From Aphelocoma coerulescens (taxonomy: Eukaryota; Chordata; Aves; Passeriformes; Corvidae): a stretch of DNA of 64,000 nucleotides. Made by a program: the position numbers and the translations under genes. The notes under the pieces were generated by a model. That model was not told where the DNA came from, did not search any database, and worked only from the letters and a program-made list of their open reading frames with translations. Where the stretch lies: contig NC_091022.1 in assembly GCF_041296385.1 (NCBI RefSeq), forward strand, positions 25,873,967-25,937,966, given 5' to 3'. Below, one piece after another: positions 1 to 11,480 of this stretch. Numbering within the stretch: position 1 is the first letter of the stretch; each line of letters begins with the position of its first letter.

Positions 1-2087
1 CAAATCTAATCTGCCCTCCCAGTAATACCAGGCCACATGATGATTATCTCATTTTCTCTTTGACAAATGTGGACTTATTGGCTGGTCATTGTCAAAAAAG
101 TGCATGTCTCTACATCAGATACATCACAGTAGAGACAAATAAAAAACATGAAACACTGAGCATAGGCAATAGGAGGCTGATGTCTCTGCCTGGTGACCTG
201 TTCTGCAGAGTCAGTGACACAAAGCAGTCTGTCATTTTCTCTGCACTGTTTATGGCTCTTCCACTCCTCTTTTCCACTTCAGTTTCAGACAAGGAAAGAG
301 GTAAAAAAGGAAAGATGAGCAGAGAAAACTACTTCTGCATGAAGGGCAAAAAAAAAAAAAAAAAAAAAAAAAATCAAGCTCTTAACAAAAGGAAAGTAGT
401 GAAATATCCTGGTTTTGGACAGCCTCGTTCGAGGTAATCAAGATCTCTATAAAGAGACAAGGTCAAAGGTTTCTAGGGAGGAGGTTTCACTCCATTTTCT
501 ATGGATGGAGACAGAGTCTAACTGAAGCTCAACAAATGCAGAATGCAAACAGTAAAGAGGAGAGGGGAAAAAAACAAGCATCTATTCCAGACTCCCAGCT
601 ATGAAGGGCTGGGAGAGGAAGAACCAGTCCTTAGAAAATCCGAAGTGTTACTTAATTCAGCAAGAAATAACAAGCAGCCAAAATGAAGCAGTGACAGCCT
701 CAGTGGGGATGCTACTTGTGCAGCAGATATGAACTGCTGGAGTGCCAGCACAGTGACACTCAGCTTGAGTGGTGACAGCCCGATGTGACCACTGGCAGGC
801 ACAACACAACTCTTTCCCTGAAGAAAAGCAAAGTTTCACTGCCTGACTGAGCAACCCCCAGCCATATCTGGGTCAGGCAGAGTGACTCAGATCCTAAACT
901 CAAAGGAGAACTCTCCTCTCCCATTCGAGGTAGAAATCTTGAATCCCTTTCGTGTGCTGACAATGGCAAGGTTTGTACCTCAGTCCCAGCAGTCAGGCAG
1001 CACAGAGCCAAGCCGGTGGGAGAGCCCCTTTGCCAGCAGTAGCAACAAATGTTACATGGAAAAAAAAGGTCACTTGTAGCCTCAGGCAGAGGAATGGAGA
1101 GTTCCTCTGGCTCCCTGGAAAAGCACAGGAGAGCAAAGTCTGACAAAGGAAGTACTGAGGCTGCAGGGAAGAGATTAGGCAGGAACACATCCAGGAAGAT
1201 ATTCAAAAAAGCTCTGTCCTTTTTGAATCCAAGGGATTTAGACGATAAGGAGGAATCAGGCACCTAACTGCCTTCCTGCACCTTGGCTTCCAACCAGGAT
1301 TCATCCCACCTGGCTTTAAGTATTTCAGTAATGAGCCAGGCACCTCCAGAGAGCAAAGCAGGTATTAGTGGGACCAGGCACCCTTCAGAGCTTCCAGTGC
1401 TCTTGCACTGACTGCAAGAGGAGCATGGAGCCTCCAGCCTGGGCAGCTCAGATAAATGCTCATATTTAGTTATGACAAATCTATAGTTCAGTCTCTCCCC
1501 GTTTCTCCCTCTGTGAAATAAAGGTCAGCCCTCTCCTATCACAAGCACATCCGTACTTACCACAGGCAATTCTCCGTGTGAAAGCTTCATCCTGCTTCTG
1601 CTTCACACAGGAGTTTTACAGCTCGAGGATCTGAGTAAAACCTCAGTTCAGAGATATAGTTCTGTCAGGTGTGACACAGCCTATGTTCTATTCCATGACT
1701 GCCTGATCCAAGCCAGGCCCTGGGAATAGGCTGTGGTGGGAGAAAAGGCAGCATGACCCTTGTCTTTGTGGTGTGGAGAGCAAAGAGATGCGGGGAAACA
1801 ACAGACATGTTTCTTAGGTCCAGCAGCCACATTAAAGAACCTCCATTACAGTCATTATACTTCATTCCTGCACCTTCATTTTCCAGTATCATGAGAGACA
1901 CTCCAAAGGCATATTTGCATTGCCAAGGTGTTACCAAAGTGAAGGGAAAGAGCTTAAAGCTTCTTTTATAGACAATGCATCTATTCATGGCAGATAAAGG
2001 GATGAAAGATCCTACTAAAATCCATTAGAATCAGGAGTAATACTGCCACATATAGTTTTATTTTGAACTTTTATTATACTTTTCCTC
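1..2087. other. Unique non-coding DNA, no gene seen
   Basis: Ordinary AT-leaning bird sequence. Short open frames occur on both strands and overlap each other, which is what random sequence gives. It contains the poly(A) run at 348-373 and one exact POU octamer at 1913-1920. The stretch around 1480-1560 resembles the 3' tail of MIR/L2 elements in plus orientation (a 'gttcagtctctccccgttt' type phrase followed by a 'ctctgtgaaataa' phrase), but this is too diverged to call. A possible minus-strand splice donor lies at about 1555-1563, with no matching acceptor or convincing exon. Confidence 0.6.
348..373 (+). repeat. Poly(A) homopolymer, 26 nt
   Basis: Uninterrupted run of 26 A. No LINE or processed pseudogene body can be recognised upstream, so there is no evidence that it is a retroposon tail. 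It is one of four runs in the window with exactly this length. Confidence 0.97.
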
Positions 2088-2262
2088 ACAGGATCTTAGA
2101 GCACTTGTCAAATGAGAAATTAGGCTCTGCTACTTTAGCAGCATAAAATAAAAACTCTGCTTTCAGATAGAGAGGACAGCTCCAGTGACAGCTGAAGGTC
2201 ACACAGGAATAGAGCCTGGCTTGTGGATTTCTGCTCTAAAGCCCATTCTCTTTTTCAATTAA
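2088..2262 (-). mobile_element. Ancient L3/MIR-type retroposon relic
   Basis: The order of phrases matches the reverse complement of the conserved 3' region shared by old amniote CORE-SINE/MIR and L3 elements: a 'ggatcttagagcacttgtc' start (family form: gatctcaaagcactttac), a degenerate 'cagatagagaggac' segment (family form: cagatggggaaactgaggc), then 'aggtcacacaggaatagag' and 'tctgctctaaagccc'. The sequence is strongly diverged, so the family (MIR, L3 or a related LINE tail) is uncertain, and the strand follows the MIR convention. It is an inactive fossil. Confidence 0.65.
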
Positions 2263-4840
2263 AGGGATGACAGTGCCACATACACACAGTACTTAGGGTA
2301 AACATTTGTCTGAGTTCTTCATCTCCTCCTACCATTATCTGCACCATTTTTATTTGAATGCCTCATCTTTTTTTTTTTTTCCAGAGTTTTCTGCAAAATT
2401 CAAATGAACCGTGAACGAGAGAATGAGAGGTTTATTGAGCCATAGCAGGCTAACACTACCCATGTTCCTGCATGATTCGAATACTCAAGTGGCCCAGATG
2501 CTCTAACATTCAATTAATGAATTCCAGAGATTTGGGAAGGGGGTGGAGGGAAGAAAAAAAAAAAAAAATTACACAAGATGTTGGCTTTGCCATTGCATTA
2601 TCCTAGGTGTCTCAGTCTGATGAAGGTTAATGAGGAGAGTTCAAATGCTACGACATAATTAAATAGCAATAATTAAAGAAGCTGACACTGCTAGAAGCAG
2701 CAAATGGAAAAAAAAAAAAAAAGATTGTTTCCCTTTAAAAGAAATTAGGAAGTTATTGCACTAAACACAACCCTAACAGGTTTATGAAATGATTCCCTGT
2801 ATTCCAGAACATGAGGCATGCACTCCTTAATGGATATCATTACACTTTTAATGCTGCTGCCTCGCCTTCCCCGATCCTACTGGCCTGGTTTTGGATGGGA
2901 TCCTCAGCACAGTGAAGCCCATTTGGCAAGGCTCACCCTGCTCAGATGGACATGAGCTGGTCCTGGCTGGCACAGAACTGAGAGGGCTTCAGACATTCCC
3001 CAAATGAGCACATTAGGAAAACTGACAATGAAAACCACTGTAAGACAGGCAATGCCCTGACCCAAAATATTCTAGAAGCAGCCAGTACAGGACATAAAAC
3101 TAAGTGAGTGTTTGGAAAATTGGAATACTCAGATTCTGAAAGCTCTGGACATTTGTGTTCATTGGATATCCTTGCTTTAGACTAGCTGGTTAGCACAGCA
3201 TGAAGCAGAAAGGAGAACGAAAAAGAAAAAAAAGAAGCAACTTCTAATTTATTTTTCTAATTAATTTGCAGCTGCTAGTTAACATGCATCTTTTGTTAAT
3301 GACATCAAAACTTCCCACTGTTCAGAAAATTTCACTGATTTACTGAACACTTAAGGATCACTCAGCACTGTCAACATGGCAAGCACTGCCATGGTAAACA
3401 CCAGTTTGCCTGCTGTTGAAATCCAACTCTGCATTAATGGAAATGAGGGAGACAAGAGGATTTCTCCTGGCTGAATAAAGTTATGTTTAGATACATACAG
3501 GGAAAGGAGAATGTGTTGTTAAAAATTCAGTGCAAACCAGCCTCCCTCAGAAAGTGTCTTTGTCTAAAACAGATTGATTCTGACATTTCACCTTTCTCCT
3601 GCCCACTGGCTCCTGCAGTACTAGCACAGCATCCATCACTGCAAACACCTGAGGAGCAGTATGTCTCCCTTTGTAAACCTGCCAGCAGCCAGTCAAGGTA
3701 AGGCTTGCAGCCTTTTTAACAAAGGAGCAAAAGCCAGTACCAGAGCAGACAGGTGAGGGCTCCTTTTCATCCCAAAGTCACCACCAGTGTTTGAAGATAG
3801 GTCTCAACAGCTGAAAATCACGTGCATCAATGCACTGAACTCCCATGAACACTTTCTTGGGTCATTTTGTCTTACTCAGAGACTAAGATTATGACAAAAA
3901 CACCATTAAGAATAAGACTAACAACAACAAAAAACCCCCTCTCCATGCCTATCTCCATTAGTTAGGTGTGCTGACCTTGTTCAGTGGTGACCAAGGGGAA
4001 TCTGTTTACAGATGACTGGTGGCTGAGCTTTTGACAGCAGAAATATGTCTCCCAAAATATGTTTCTGTCCATCTAAGCTAAAGTGCTCTGCTGTCTCTTT
4101 CTACCTACAGATGTCTTCAATTCAAGGCAAGAACTTGGCAGGAATTTGAAACCAGGCAAAAAAGTACTGCAAATATATTCATGGAAGTTGTACATTTTGA
4201 AGCTTAGCAGACAGAAACCTAATTATAACTTCATAAGCTCTTCCCAAGGTTGATTCCACAGTGGCAGAACCTGGATAATCAACTTTCTGAAGCTGGTCAC
4301 AGGAAAAAAAAGCCTTATTTTCAGGACAGATTCAGGAGGGAGAAATCCTTCCTGTTACATGGGAGTTCCAAAGCAACTGGCTCCAAGAGATCAACCACCC
4401 GTGGTAGCTTTGATACCAGTTCAGAAATAAAACAGTAATTACAAAACTCCACCAAAAATCCAAATGAACAGCCCCAAGCCAAAGCCTATAAGCAAAGGGC
4501 TCTTGACTGAAATAATCACATCCATTTCAGGATCTGCACCAGCAGAAACCCAAAGGTTTCTCACATTAACTTTTACTGTGATAAAACCACTTTTGCTCTT
4601 CAAGGCTTTTTGCAGAGATTTCAAACTGTCAGAAACGCAATTTGCATCCAGAGAAATGAGATAAATGCAAACCATCTTTAGCTTTTAAGGCCAAAACCCA
4701 CTGAAGTTCCCATGACAATGACTAGAGGGCATTTAGATACATCTGCCTGCTCATGACATGCTTTCATTCTTTCACTGCCTCATCTGCTGTACTCAACAAG
4801 CCTTTGCTTATTTCATCTCTCATGTTTTGTATTTCTTTTC
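2263..4840. other. Non-coding DNA with candidate conserved block 2400-2860
   Basis: The part 2400-2860 is AT-rich and contains many TAAT/ATTA homeodomain-type cores (for example caattaatgaatt near 2511, aattaaatagcaataatta near 2658) and A-runs of 15 nt at 2554-2568 and 2708-2722. This texture is typical of conserved developmental enhancers, but conservation cannot be seen from one sequence. The remainder to 4840 is unique sequence with no feature; an exact POU octamer lies at 4640-4647. Confidence 0.3.
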
Positions 4841-4904
4841 AGGTTGTTGGGGTTTGTTTTTAGGGGTTTGGGTGGGTTTTTGGATGTGTTTTGTTTGTTT
4901 TTAA
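4841..4904 (+). repeat. G/T-rich low-complexity tract with G-quadruplex potential
   Basis: A run composed almost only of G and T. G-runs at 4849-4852, 4863-4866, 4870-4872 and 4874-4876 are separated by loops of 10, 3 and 1 nt, which fits an intramolecular G-quadruplex pattern with one long loop. It directly follows a pyrimidine-rich stretch ending in CAG at about 4842, which resembles a splice acceptor. No exon follows, so the acceptor look is probably fortuitous. Confidence 0.7.
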
Positions 4905-7369
4905 GGATGAATTGTTTGAATGGCTCAGAATGACAGAGTACATAGTTACCGGTTGTGAATTGTTAGAGCAACATAAAAAAGTCACAACAAATATTTACAA
5001 AACTTGCAACAGCACTCAAGGCCTCAGGTACTGACCATCAGTCTCCAGAAAATCAAGAGTTAAACATGAACATCCATAACTTTTTTCTCCTTTGAACTGT
5101 TTTAATGAAACAGAATGGCCTATATTAATGGCCTTGCAGAGATTACAGGATGCAAAGACTAAAACGAGCCCTTAATAATCTAAACCTAAAATCTGATCAA
5201 TTCAGGTGGATTATAGAGACAGTAAACTTCCAGAATCAAAGATTTCTAAGAATTACTAACACATCTCTCTCTGAGGAAGATTTTTTGCTGCTCAACACCT
5301 CATCTCTTGCTATTTCTTAAAAGGTCTTTTCTTGTTTTCAAGAAAACTTTTCCTGAAATAAGTGCACATAAACACCTAAATTCTCTAGTCTGCTGTACGA
5401 ATAATGTGTTTGTGGCAGAGGAGATAGGAAAAGAAGGAAAAGGAAAGGAAAATAAGGAGAGTATAGGGATAAGTTACTGTACATCAGCAAAAGACAAGTT
5501 TTATCAGGTTGGGAAAACTGATGGAGAAAATGTTGCAAGTAATTTATATTTCTGTAATCCTACATAAATATAGCTATAACTCTGCTTTTATGTGTAACCT
5601 TTTGTTCACCTCACACACTGCACATTCTGCAGGACAAGAGCTGTACCACTGTCATTTATCCATGGTTAGGCACTTCTGTATTACTCCAAACTAATGAAAC
5701 ATAATGTTATCCTAATCTCCTCTGTAAAGCTTATCATCAATTGTCAATTATCCACAGCATTGGGATGAGAAGAGGAAATAACAAAGTTGGCACAGCAAAA
5801 GAAATTGATAAGGTGAAACGCATTTAAATGCAACAAATCAGTGACTGTTTTTAAGATGTATATTTTTGAAAGGTGAATTTAAGAAGCAGGCTGAGATCAT
5901 CAATGTGCAAAAGGGTTTTCAAAAGATTAATATCAAGATGATTCCTAAATAACATGGGTAAGTGGTGAGTGAACAATCAAAAGACTTGACTACACTGCAG
6001 CTTCCTTCTTTCTTAGAGTGCGTTTAAATGCATCGTTTCATCTCTCACTGTGATTTACACTACTTTTATATAGCCTTTATTACAAGAAAGTTTTGGCCTT
6101 CAGATCAGATAGGTCCTCTAGGAACTCAATTATTCACCCAATGAAAAGCTACATGAAGGCCCTCCATATACTGATTTTTCCTGGCAGGGATTCCTAATGA
6201 AGTGATGTTCCAGTCAAACAAGATGGTGGGCAAACGGGACATTTGCAGGCAGCACATTCAAAATTATACATGGACAAAACTAAATTACTACTGAATCATC
6301 ATTTCACTATGTCGAGTTTTCTCATAATTAACGAGGAGGCCATTCTCAATTTTCAAAAGTAATATATACAATGCAAGACCATACACAGCAGACAAAATCA
6401 GAAGGTTTTTCCTCTTAAGATTGCCAAAAAATTGCAACATTCAAGCACAATAATGAAAGTTTTGGCATTTCCTTCGACATAAACACACAGCACACACATG
6501 CTGAGAACAGCAAAGAAATTCTGATTCTACTTTTAGAAACACATGTAGCAAATGTCCATTCCAGCATTCACCTGACTTCTGGGATCCTCTCTCTGCTGAC
6601 ACTGAAGGCAATGCATATCCACCATCACCTTCAGTGATTTAAAACCCAAAAGAATAAAAATAGGGAAGAAACTACTAAATGGACTTTTTTTAAAAAAATA
6701 GGAAACCCTGTATTTATTATCCTAGAGGCCAGGTATATGAGAACAGACACAGCTACAATAATCTCCTCATTCAAATGTTTCACAATTTTAAAGAAGTGAG
6801 AAGAACAACAAAATTAAGAAAAGCTGAGGTGTAAGAGGAGTCACCAAACACACTGGGGTTAAGACTGATTACCACATAAAATCCTGCCAGTACCATTAGC
6901 CCTCTGTTTCTTGTGAACATGTACAAGGTTTATTTTTCAAAGGCAGATCCTCTAGCATGCCATGCCTGTTTGCTCATGTGGAGATGATGTGTAAGCTTCA
7001 AGAATTGCATTTCTAAAGCTAGGAGACATATTCTTCAGTGAAGCTGGGAAGGCACCTGCAGAGTTTGCTCGTTTACATCACACAATGTAGTAATCCATGA
7101 TGCAGAACCCACTCCCCCTTCCACATTTAACTGCTAACAACTCCATACTGGGAATCAAGTTTGTATAGAGAAAACTTTCCTTAATAGGAAGAAAACCATG
7201 CTAGACCTCCATCAGGTTTGTGTTTTACCTGGGACACTGTGCCTCCCATCCCTCAGTAAGTGCACCTGAAATCCTCAGGAAATAGCTCAATATGAATACA
7301 ATATTCCAGTGAGCCACTTATCTCCACCTAATAGCCCACTCTGTTCCCTCACTCCCTTAAGCACGAAGG
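4905..7369. other. Non-coding DNA; candidate regulatory block 5700-6070
   Basis: No gene or recognisable transposon. A purine-rich tract (GGAAA/GAAGG type) covers about 5415-5465. The block 5700-6070 is AT-rich and holds two related near-palindromes with a TTTAAATGCA core at 5820-5831 and 6019-6032. From 6070 to 7369 I see only unique AT-rich sequence. Confidence 0.35.
5820..5831. promoter_or_regulatory. 12-bp palindrome, POU-like core
   Basis: The 12 bases gcatttaaatgc form a perfect palindrome. The half site ATTTAAATGCA resembles dimeric POU-factor sites. A similar near-palindrome, tgcgtttaaatgca, lies about 200 bp downstream at 6019-6032. Function is inferred only from motif resemblance. 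Confidence 0.3.
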
Positions 7370-7760
7370 CAAATTATATATGGTTTTTAAATTCATTCTT
7401 TTGGTAATAAAAAAGCTTATCTTATCAGTTATTGTATGCATTAAAGTGCTGTCCCCTGGAGGTATAATTTTCCACCACACTCATTTTAGCATCTGTTGGA
7501 CCAAGCTGTATTTACAATCTCCCTGTGTACTAATATCTGACCCTTGGCCTTGAGGTAGGAATGCTGATCCCCAGCTTTATCTGACAGTTCTTCTTTTCCT
7601 GCAACGGCCTCCAAAAGTAAATGAAGATTAGTTTGCTTTCAGGGCTTATTGATTAAGCACTGTAAAGGATGGTGGCTGTGAACTAACTTAGGTCATAATC
7701 GCTTAAAGAGGTCTTGGGAGCCAGAGCAGTCATTTCCTTGCAAAGATAACTGCAAGCACA
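7370..7760. other. Candidate conserved non-coding element
   Basis: AT-rich stretch with TAAT, ATTA and GATA-type cores (aagcttatcttatcag near 7410, gcttattgattaagcac near 7643) and no reading frame of note. The texture suggests a developmental enhancer. This is an inference without any comparison to other species. Confidence 0.25.
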
Positions 7761-7954
7761 GAACGACACGTGTAAGATAAACACAGCCAGGGTTTAGGGG
7801 TAGCTGGTGCTTTGAGCTGGAAAGGAACACACTCAGAGAAGCATGTTTCCCTCTCCTTTAAAAACCCTCTTGCCACTTTTTCCCTTAAGCTCCGGAAAGG
7901 AAATGGGGGTGATCACAATCTCCAAGACGCTCCTGTGCGGTCACACGTTTTCTT

Positions 7955-8135
7955 CTTACACAGTGCTTTTCATCACGGATCGCAAATTACTTTTCAAACA
8001 CTGATTAATCCCTACCTGCAAGATAAGCCTTCTCATACACACAGGAGGACACAGAGTGTTCAACAGCTTATCCAAGGACACTGAGTTCATGAGCTGTGGA
8101 GCTGGAAACCAAACCCAGCCTTGTCTGGGGCGCAG
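7955..8135 (-). mobile_element. Ancient L3/MIR-type retroposon relic
   Basis: Phrases occur in family order: 'cagtgcttttcatcacgga', 'acttttcaaacactgatta', 'atccctacctgcaag', 'caggaggacacagag', 'gcttatccaaggacactga', and 'gagctggaaaccaaaccca'. They correspond to the conserved amniote L3/MIR tail (aggatctcaaagcactttac ... aactgaggcacagag ... ttgcccaaggtcacacagc ... gaacccag). It is a diverged, inactive fossil. It is the second of three similar relics, all in the same orientation. Confidence 0.7.
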
Positions 8136-11100
8136 GGGATGTGATCTCCAGAGTACACCTCCAACCCACGATATTCTGTGCAATGCTGCACAAACACATC
8201 ACCCCTCACTTAAAATAGCTTTAAAACCACCTTCAGTTATTAAAGAAAATCATCATGGGTTTCAAAATAAGATTCATAGGTCCTACAGGAGCAGCAGTGG
8301 GCAGGAAGATGGCCTCGGGCTGGAAAGACATTGTGTTGGGGGAGGCTGGAAAAAGTGGGCCTGACAAGAATTTCAGGCTTAAATTGGTTCTTGCTGAAGA
8401 CAACAACAGATCATCTATCACCTCCCAATAGAGTTAAACCCCAGATCTAACCTCAGGCCCCCGGGAACAAGCATAAATAACAGGATTTCCACTGAGGAGG
8501 GAGACAATGAAGAGCACCACTCACTATTAACTTCTCAGCAGTGAAAGGACTGCAGTGGAAACATGAACTTCGTGTTTGTGGGCTGCAGTCTACGACTGAG
8601 GCAATACAATTGAGCCTAATACTAGAAAAAAACAGCACAGAACCATCACTAAACTTGCAGAGAGCAACCATTTCTTAAATCTGTGCTCAATATTTCAGTT
8701 AATTCTCATGAACTAAGTATGCTTGTAAAGTAGCCAGCAGGTATTGGCAGAAATACTACAGAAATACTTAAAAACAATTCATATTTTTGTAGAAGGTGAT
8801 GAAGACAACTTAATTGCTTAAAAAATGCTGTTTAAACTTTAAAACGAAACAGGAATAAAACAAAACAGGAGTAATCTGAGATAAACCAGATTTTGAGGAA
8901 GCTATACAGGGGAGTAACATCTGAAGTAGGCACAGAAATAAAAATTGAAAAAATATAGAAAATATTAGGTCAATGAAGAAAAAAAAAATCAGTGCAGCTT
9001 ATTCAAATATTATGTTTAATAAACAAATTGCTGAAGTCTTGCAATTTCTGCTTATGCAGTTCCTGAACATCTGCCCTGTTATATGTAACATTTTTGTCAT
9101 CCTGCGTCCACAAACCCCCCTCTCCCATGAGCAGAACCCCAACCCACACACAAATCCCTCACCTCTCCTGGCCTCTCTGCCACTGCACTGGTTATGGCAC
9201 CCTGTTCTCCTGCCTTAAGTTCACACACTGCTCCTACACACAGTAATTGGACTCTGCCCTTCAGCACAAAGAGGCAGTTCCTGGTATTTCTTTTGGATTC
9301 AATGTAGATTTCTGTGGTGGTTACTCAGTATGCCTGACAAACACTGACTCCAAGTGAAAGGATAACATGCCTGTGTTCCTCACTGTTCACTACACAATTC
9401 TGCTTCCTTCTTACTTTGATCATATAAGAGCAAAAAATCAGAATTTCTGATGTTGTTTTATTTTTTCTAGGTCACTTAAGGAAATAACATCATATGCCTA
9501 ATACAAAATTATCAGAAAAATGAAAATTTTGGCCCCCACAAAAGACTCTGCAATGAGCTGTGCTGACAACCAATGTGTCTAACAAGATGCCATTCAGCTG
9601 AAGAGTTTCTGGCTCTGCATTGACATTCTTCAGGCTGCAGAGCAATGTGTAGCTCACAATCATTATTTCATTAATATCTAAAAATCTTGAGGTAGCGTTG
9701 TGAAACAAACCCTGAGAAAAGATGCAATCAATAAGTATTTCTAAACCAACACATGGGAACCAGCACAGGAGAGGGATTTGAACCTGCATTTGTTGTGCAG
9801 AAACAGGTGTCACCACTCATCTACACCCCAAAGAACAGCAATGAGGGACAAAAAAAGTATCTGTATACACTATAATGATTTTTTTCCTTTTCACATGAAG
9901 CTGGAGGAGGTTATTTGTTGCATTCCAAGGTTGAAATACTTTCTTTTAAATCAAAACTCTTGGAAATGGAAAAAAAATGTAAGATCAGATGTCATTGCTC
10001 AAGATGTTCCATTGGACTAAGAGCTGATGATCGATTTTTCTGGGCTCAGCAGCTGATCCCAGGTAGGATTTAAGGCAATTGTGAAGTTAAACCCATTTTC
10101 TTCAGTGCACCTCTTGTCTTACAAGAAAAAGAAAATATATTTTTATACATATATATACACACACAGGCCAGCACTTCAAGCTGATTGAAATAGTACCTGC
10201 ACAAAAAGTCTGTGTTGCAAGACTCCTAAATCACTGATACTCAGTAAGAAGAGATGCAAGGGACCATATTCAAGAGAGAAAAGACTGTGCAAGCAGAGTT
10301 CCTCATCATTACCCTAATATCTAAATTTGGAAAGAACAGTAAAAGCAACTCACAGTTGCTTCTCTGACGTGATTCAGCCAAACATCTGGAGAAACAAGTG
10401 TTTAGAAAAGCTCCTTCTTCCTACCTTTCTATTTTCTGTTCTTCCATTTTAGGATCCACTTTCAAGTTGTGCGAGTTATTTCAAACAGCCCAATTATATT
10501 CTTGATCAGGATTATTTCCCCTTTGCAAAATATGGCCACTCCTGTTCAGCAGAACTTGAATCCACTTGATTTTTCCAAAAATGAGAACACACACACTCAT
10601 TCTGCCTCTAAGCCTACTCCTCCTCCATTTCATCTCAAAATGCACCATTTGGTTGACCTTCTGCACTGTTTTCTGGTCTGAATTTCAGAGGCTGGGGTAT
10701 AAAGCCAACTTCCTTTCCCTCAGCAAAACTGTGCAGATCATCCAAGAATAAAAGCTCTGACACACAATCAAATTGCTCGGTCCTGAGAAGCCTCTCACCT
10801 GGGACAATCCCTGTGGTTCAATGTGCTCACCTTGTGAAACAAATTCTCTGGGCTTGCACCTCAGAGAAAGGTGTTTGGGCTGGATGATGTTCCTGCTTCT
10901 GACCAGAAGGGCACAGGAAGTGGCCACAGGGCTCAGCTGATGCTGGATAAATGGATGGGCAGATGGAACTTGATCAGGTCTCACAAGGTCAGGCGCACTT
11001 TGCCAGTGCTCACCCTGTGTGAGCATATAAAACCTCACTATATTCGATGTGTATTACACCACACAAAGCAATATTTTAAGGACTTGCCCTCAAAAATCCT

Positions 11101-11380
11101 CACCACACTTTTGGATAAGTGTCCTAGATGAAGAAGGCATTAAAAACTTGTTATAATCAGGTGTTTTTAACAAGCTCTGCCTGCACATCCCTCCATTGTT
11201 CTGGTTCAAGATCTTAATGTTTATTTCTTACACCCAAGATCCTTAGCTGACAAAAAACAAACAAAAAGCTTTGCCTTGAAGCAAGATACTTGACTACTGG
11301 AAAGATGTTTAACTTTCCCTTTGTTCTTAGGCTGGGAGAGGAGGGGAAAAGAGCTGAAATTCCTGGTTAAAGTTACTCTC
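8136..11380. other. Unique non-coding DNA, nothing recognisable
   Basis: No gene, transposon or tandem array seen. A short TA/CA simple repeat lies at about 10146-10165. Open frames of up to 117 codons overlap on opposite strands and show no domain. Confidence 0.55.
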
Positions 11381-11397
11381 ATCATGCTGCATCAGAG

Positions 11398-11480
11398 CTG
11401 ACTAAATCAGTCACGCTGCATTACTCTACATGGCTGATTTAGCCTCCTATGATGAGTCACTGCAGTCAAGCGTCAGCAAA
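11398..11480. promoter_or_regulatory. AP-1/MAF-like motif cluster with inverted repeats
   Basis: The block contains a canonical AP-1 site TGAGTCA at 11453-11459. A TGACTAA...TCAGTCA pair at 11399-11413 reads as an inverted repeat. A second inverted repeat, ggctgatttagcc, lies at 11432-11444, and its core ctgatttag is the exact reverse complement of ctaaatcag at 11402-11410. A MAF half-site-like GTCAGCA follows at 11472-11478. So many related sites in about 80 bp suggest a bZIP-bound enhancer, but binding is inferred from motifs only. Confidence 0.4.

Noticed and set aside
348..373. Poly(A) runs as tails of processed pseudogenes
   Set aside because: No gene-like sequence or target-site duplication is visible upstream of any of the four runs. 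Avian CR1 does not use poly(A) tails, and processed pseudogenes are rare in birds.
1480..1560. MIR/L2-like tail in plus orientation
   Set aside because: Too short and diverged to separate from chance similarity in pyrimidine-rich sequence.
1555..1630. Minus-strand donor-like GTAAGTA and a short open segment
   Set aside because: There is no convincing polypyrimidine tract or acceptor, and a stop codon lies immediately upstream.
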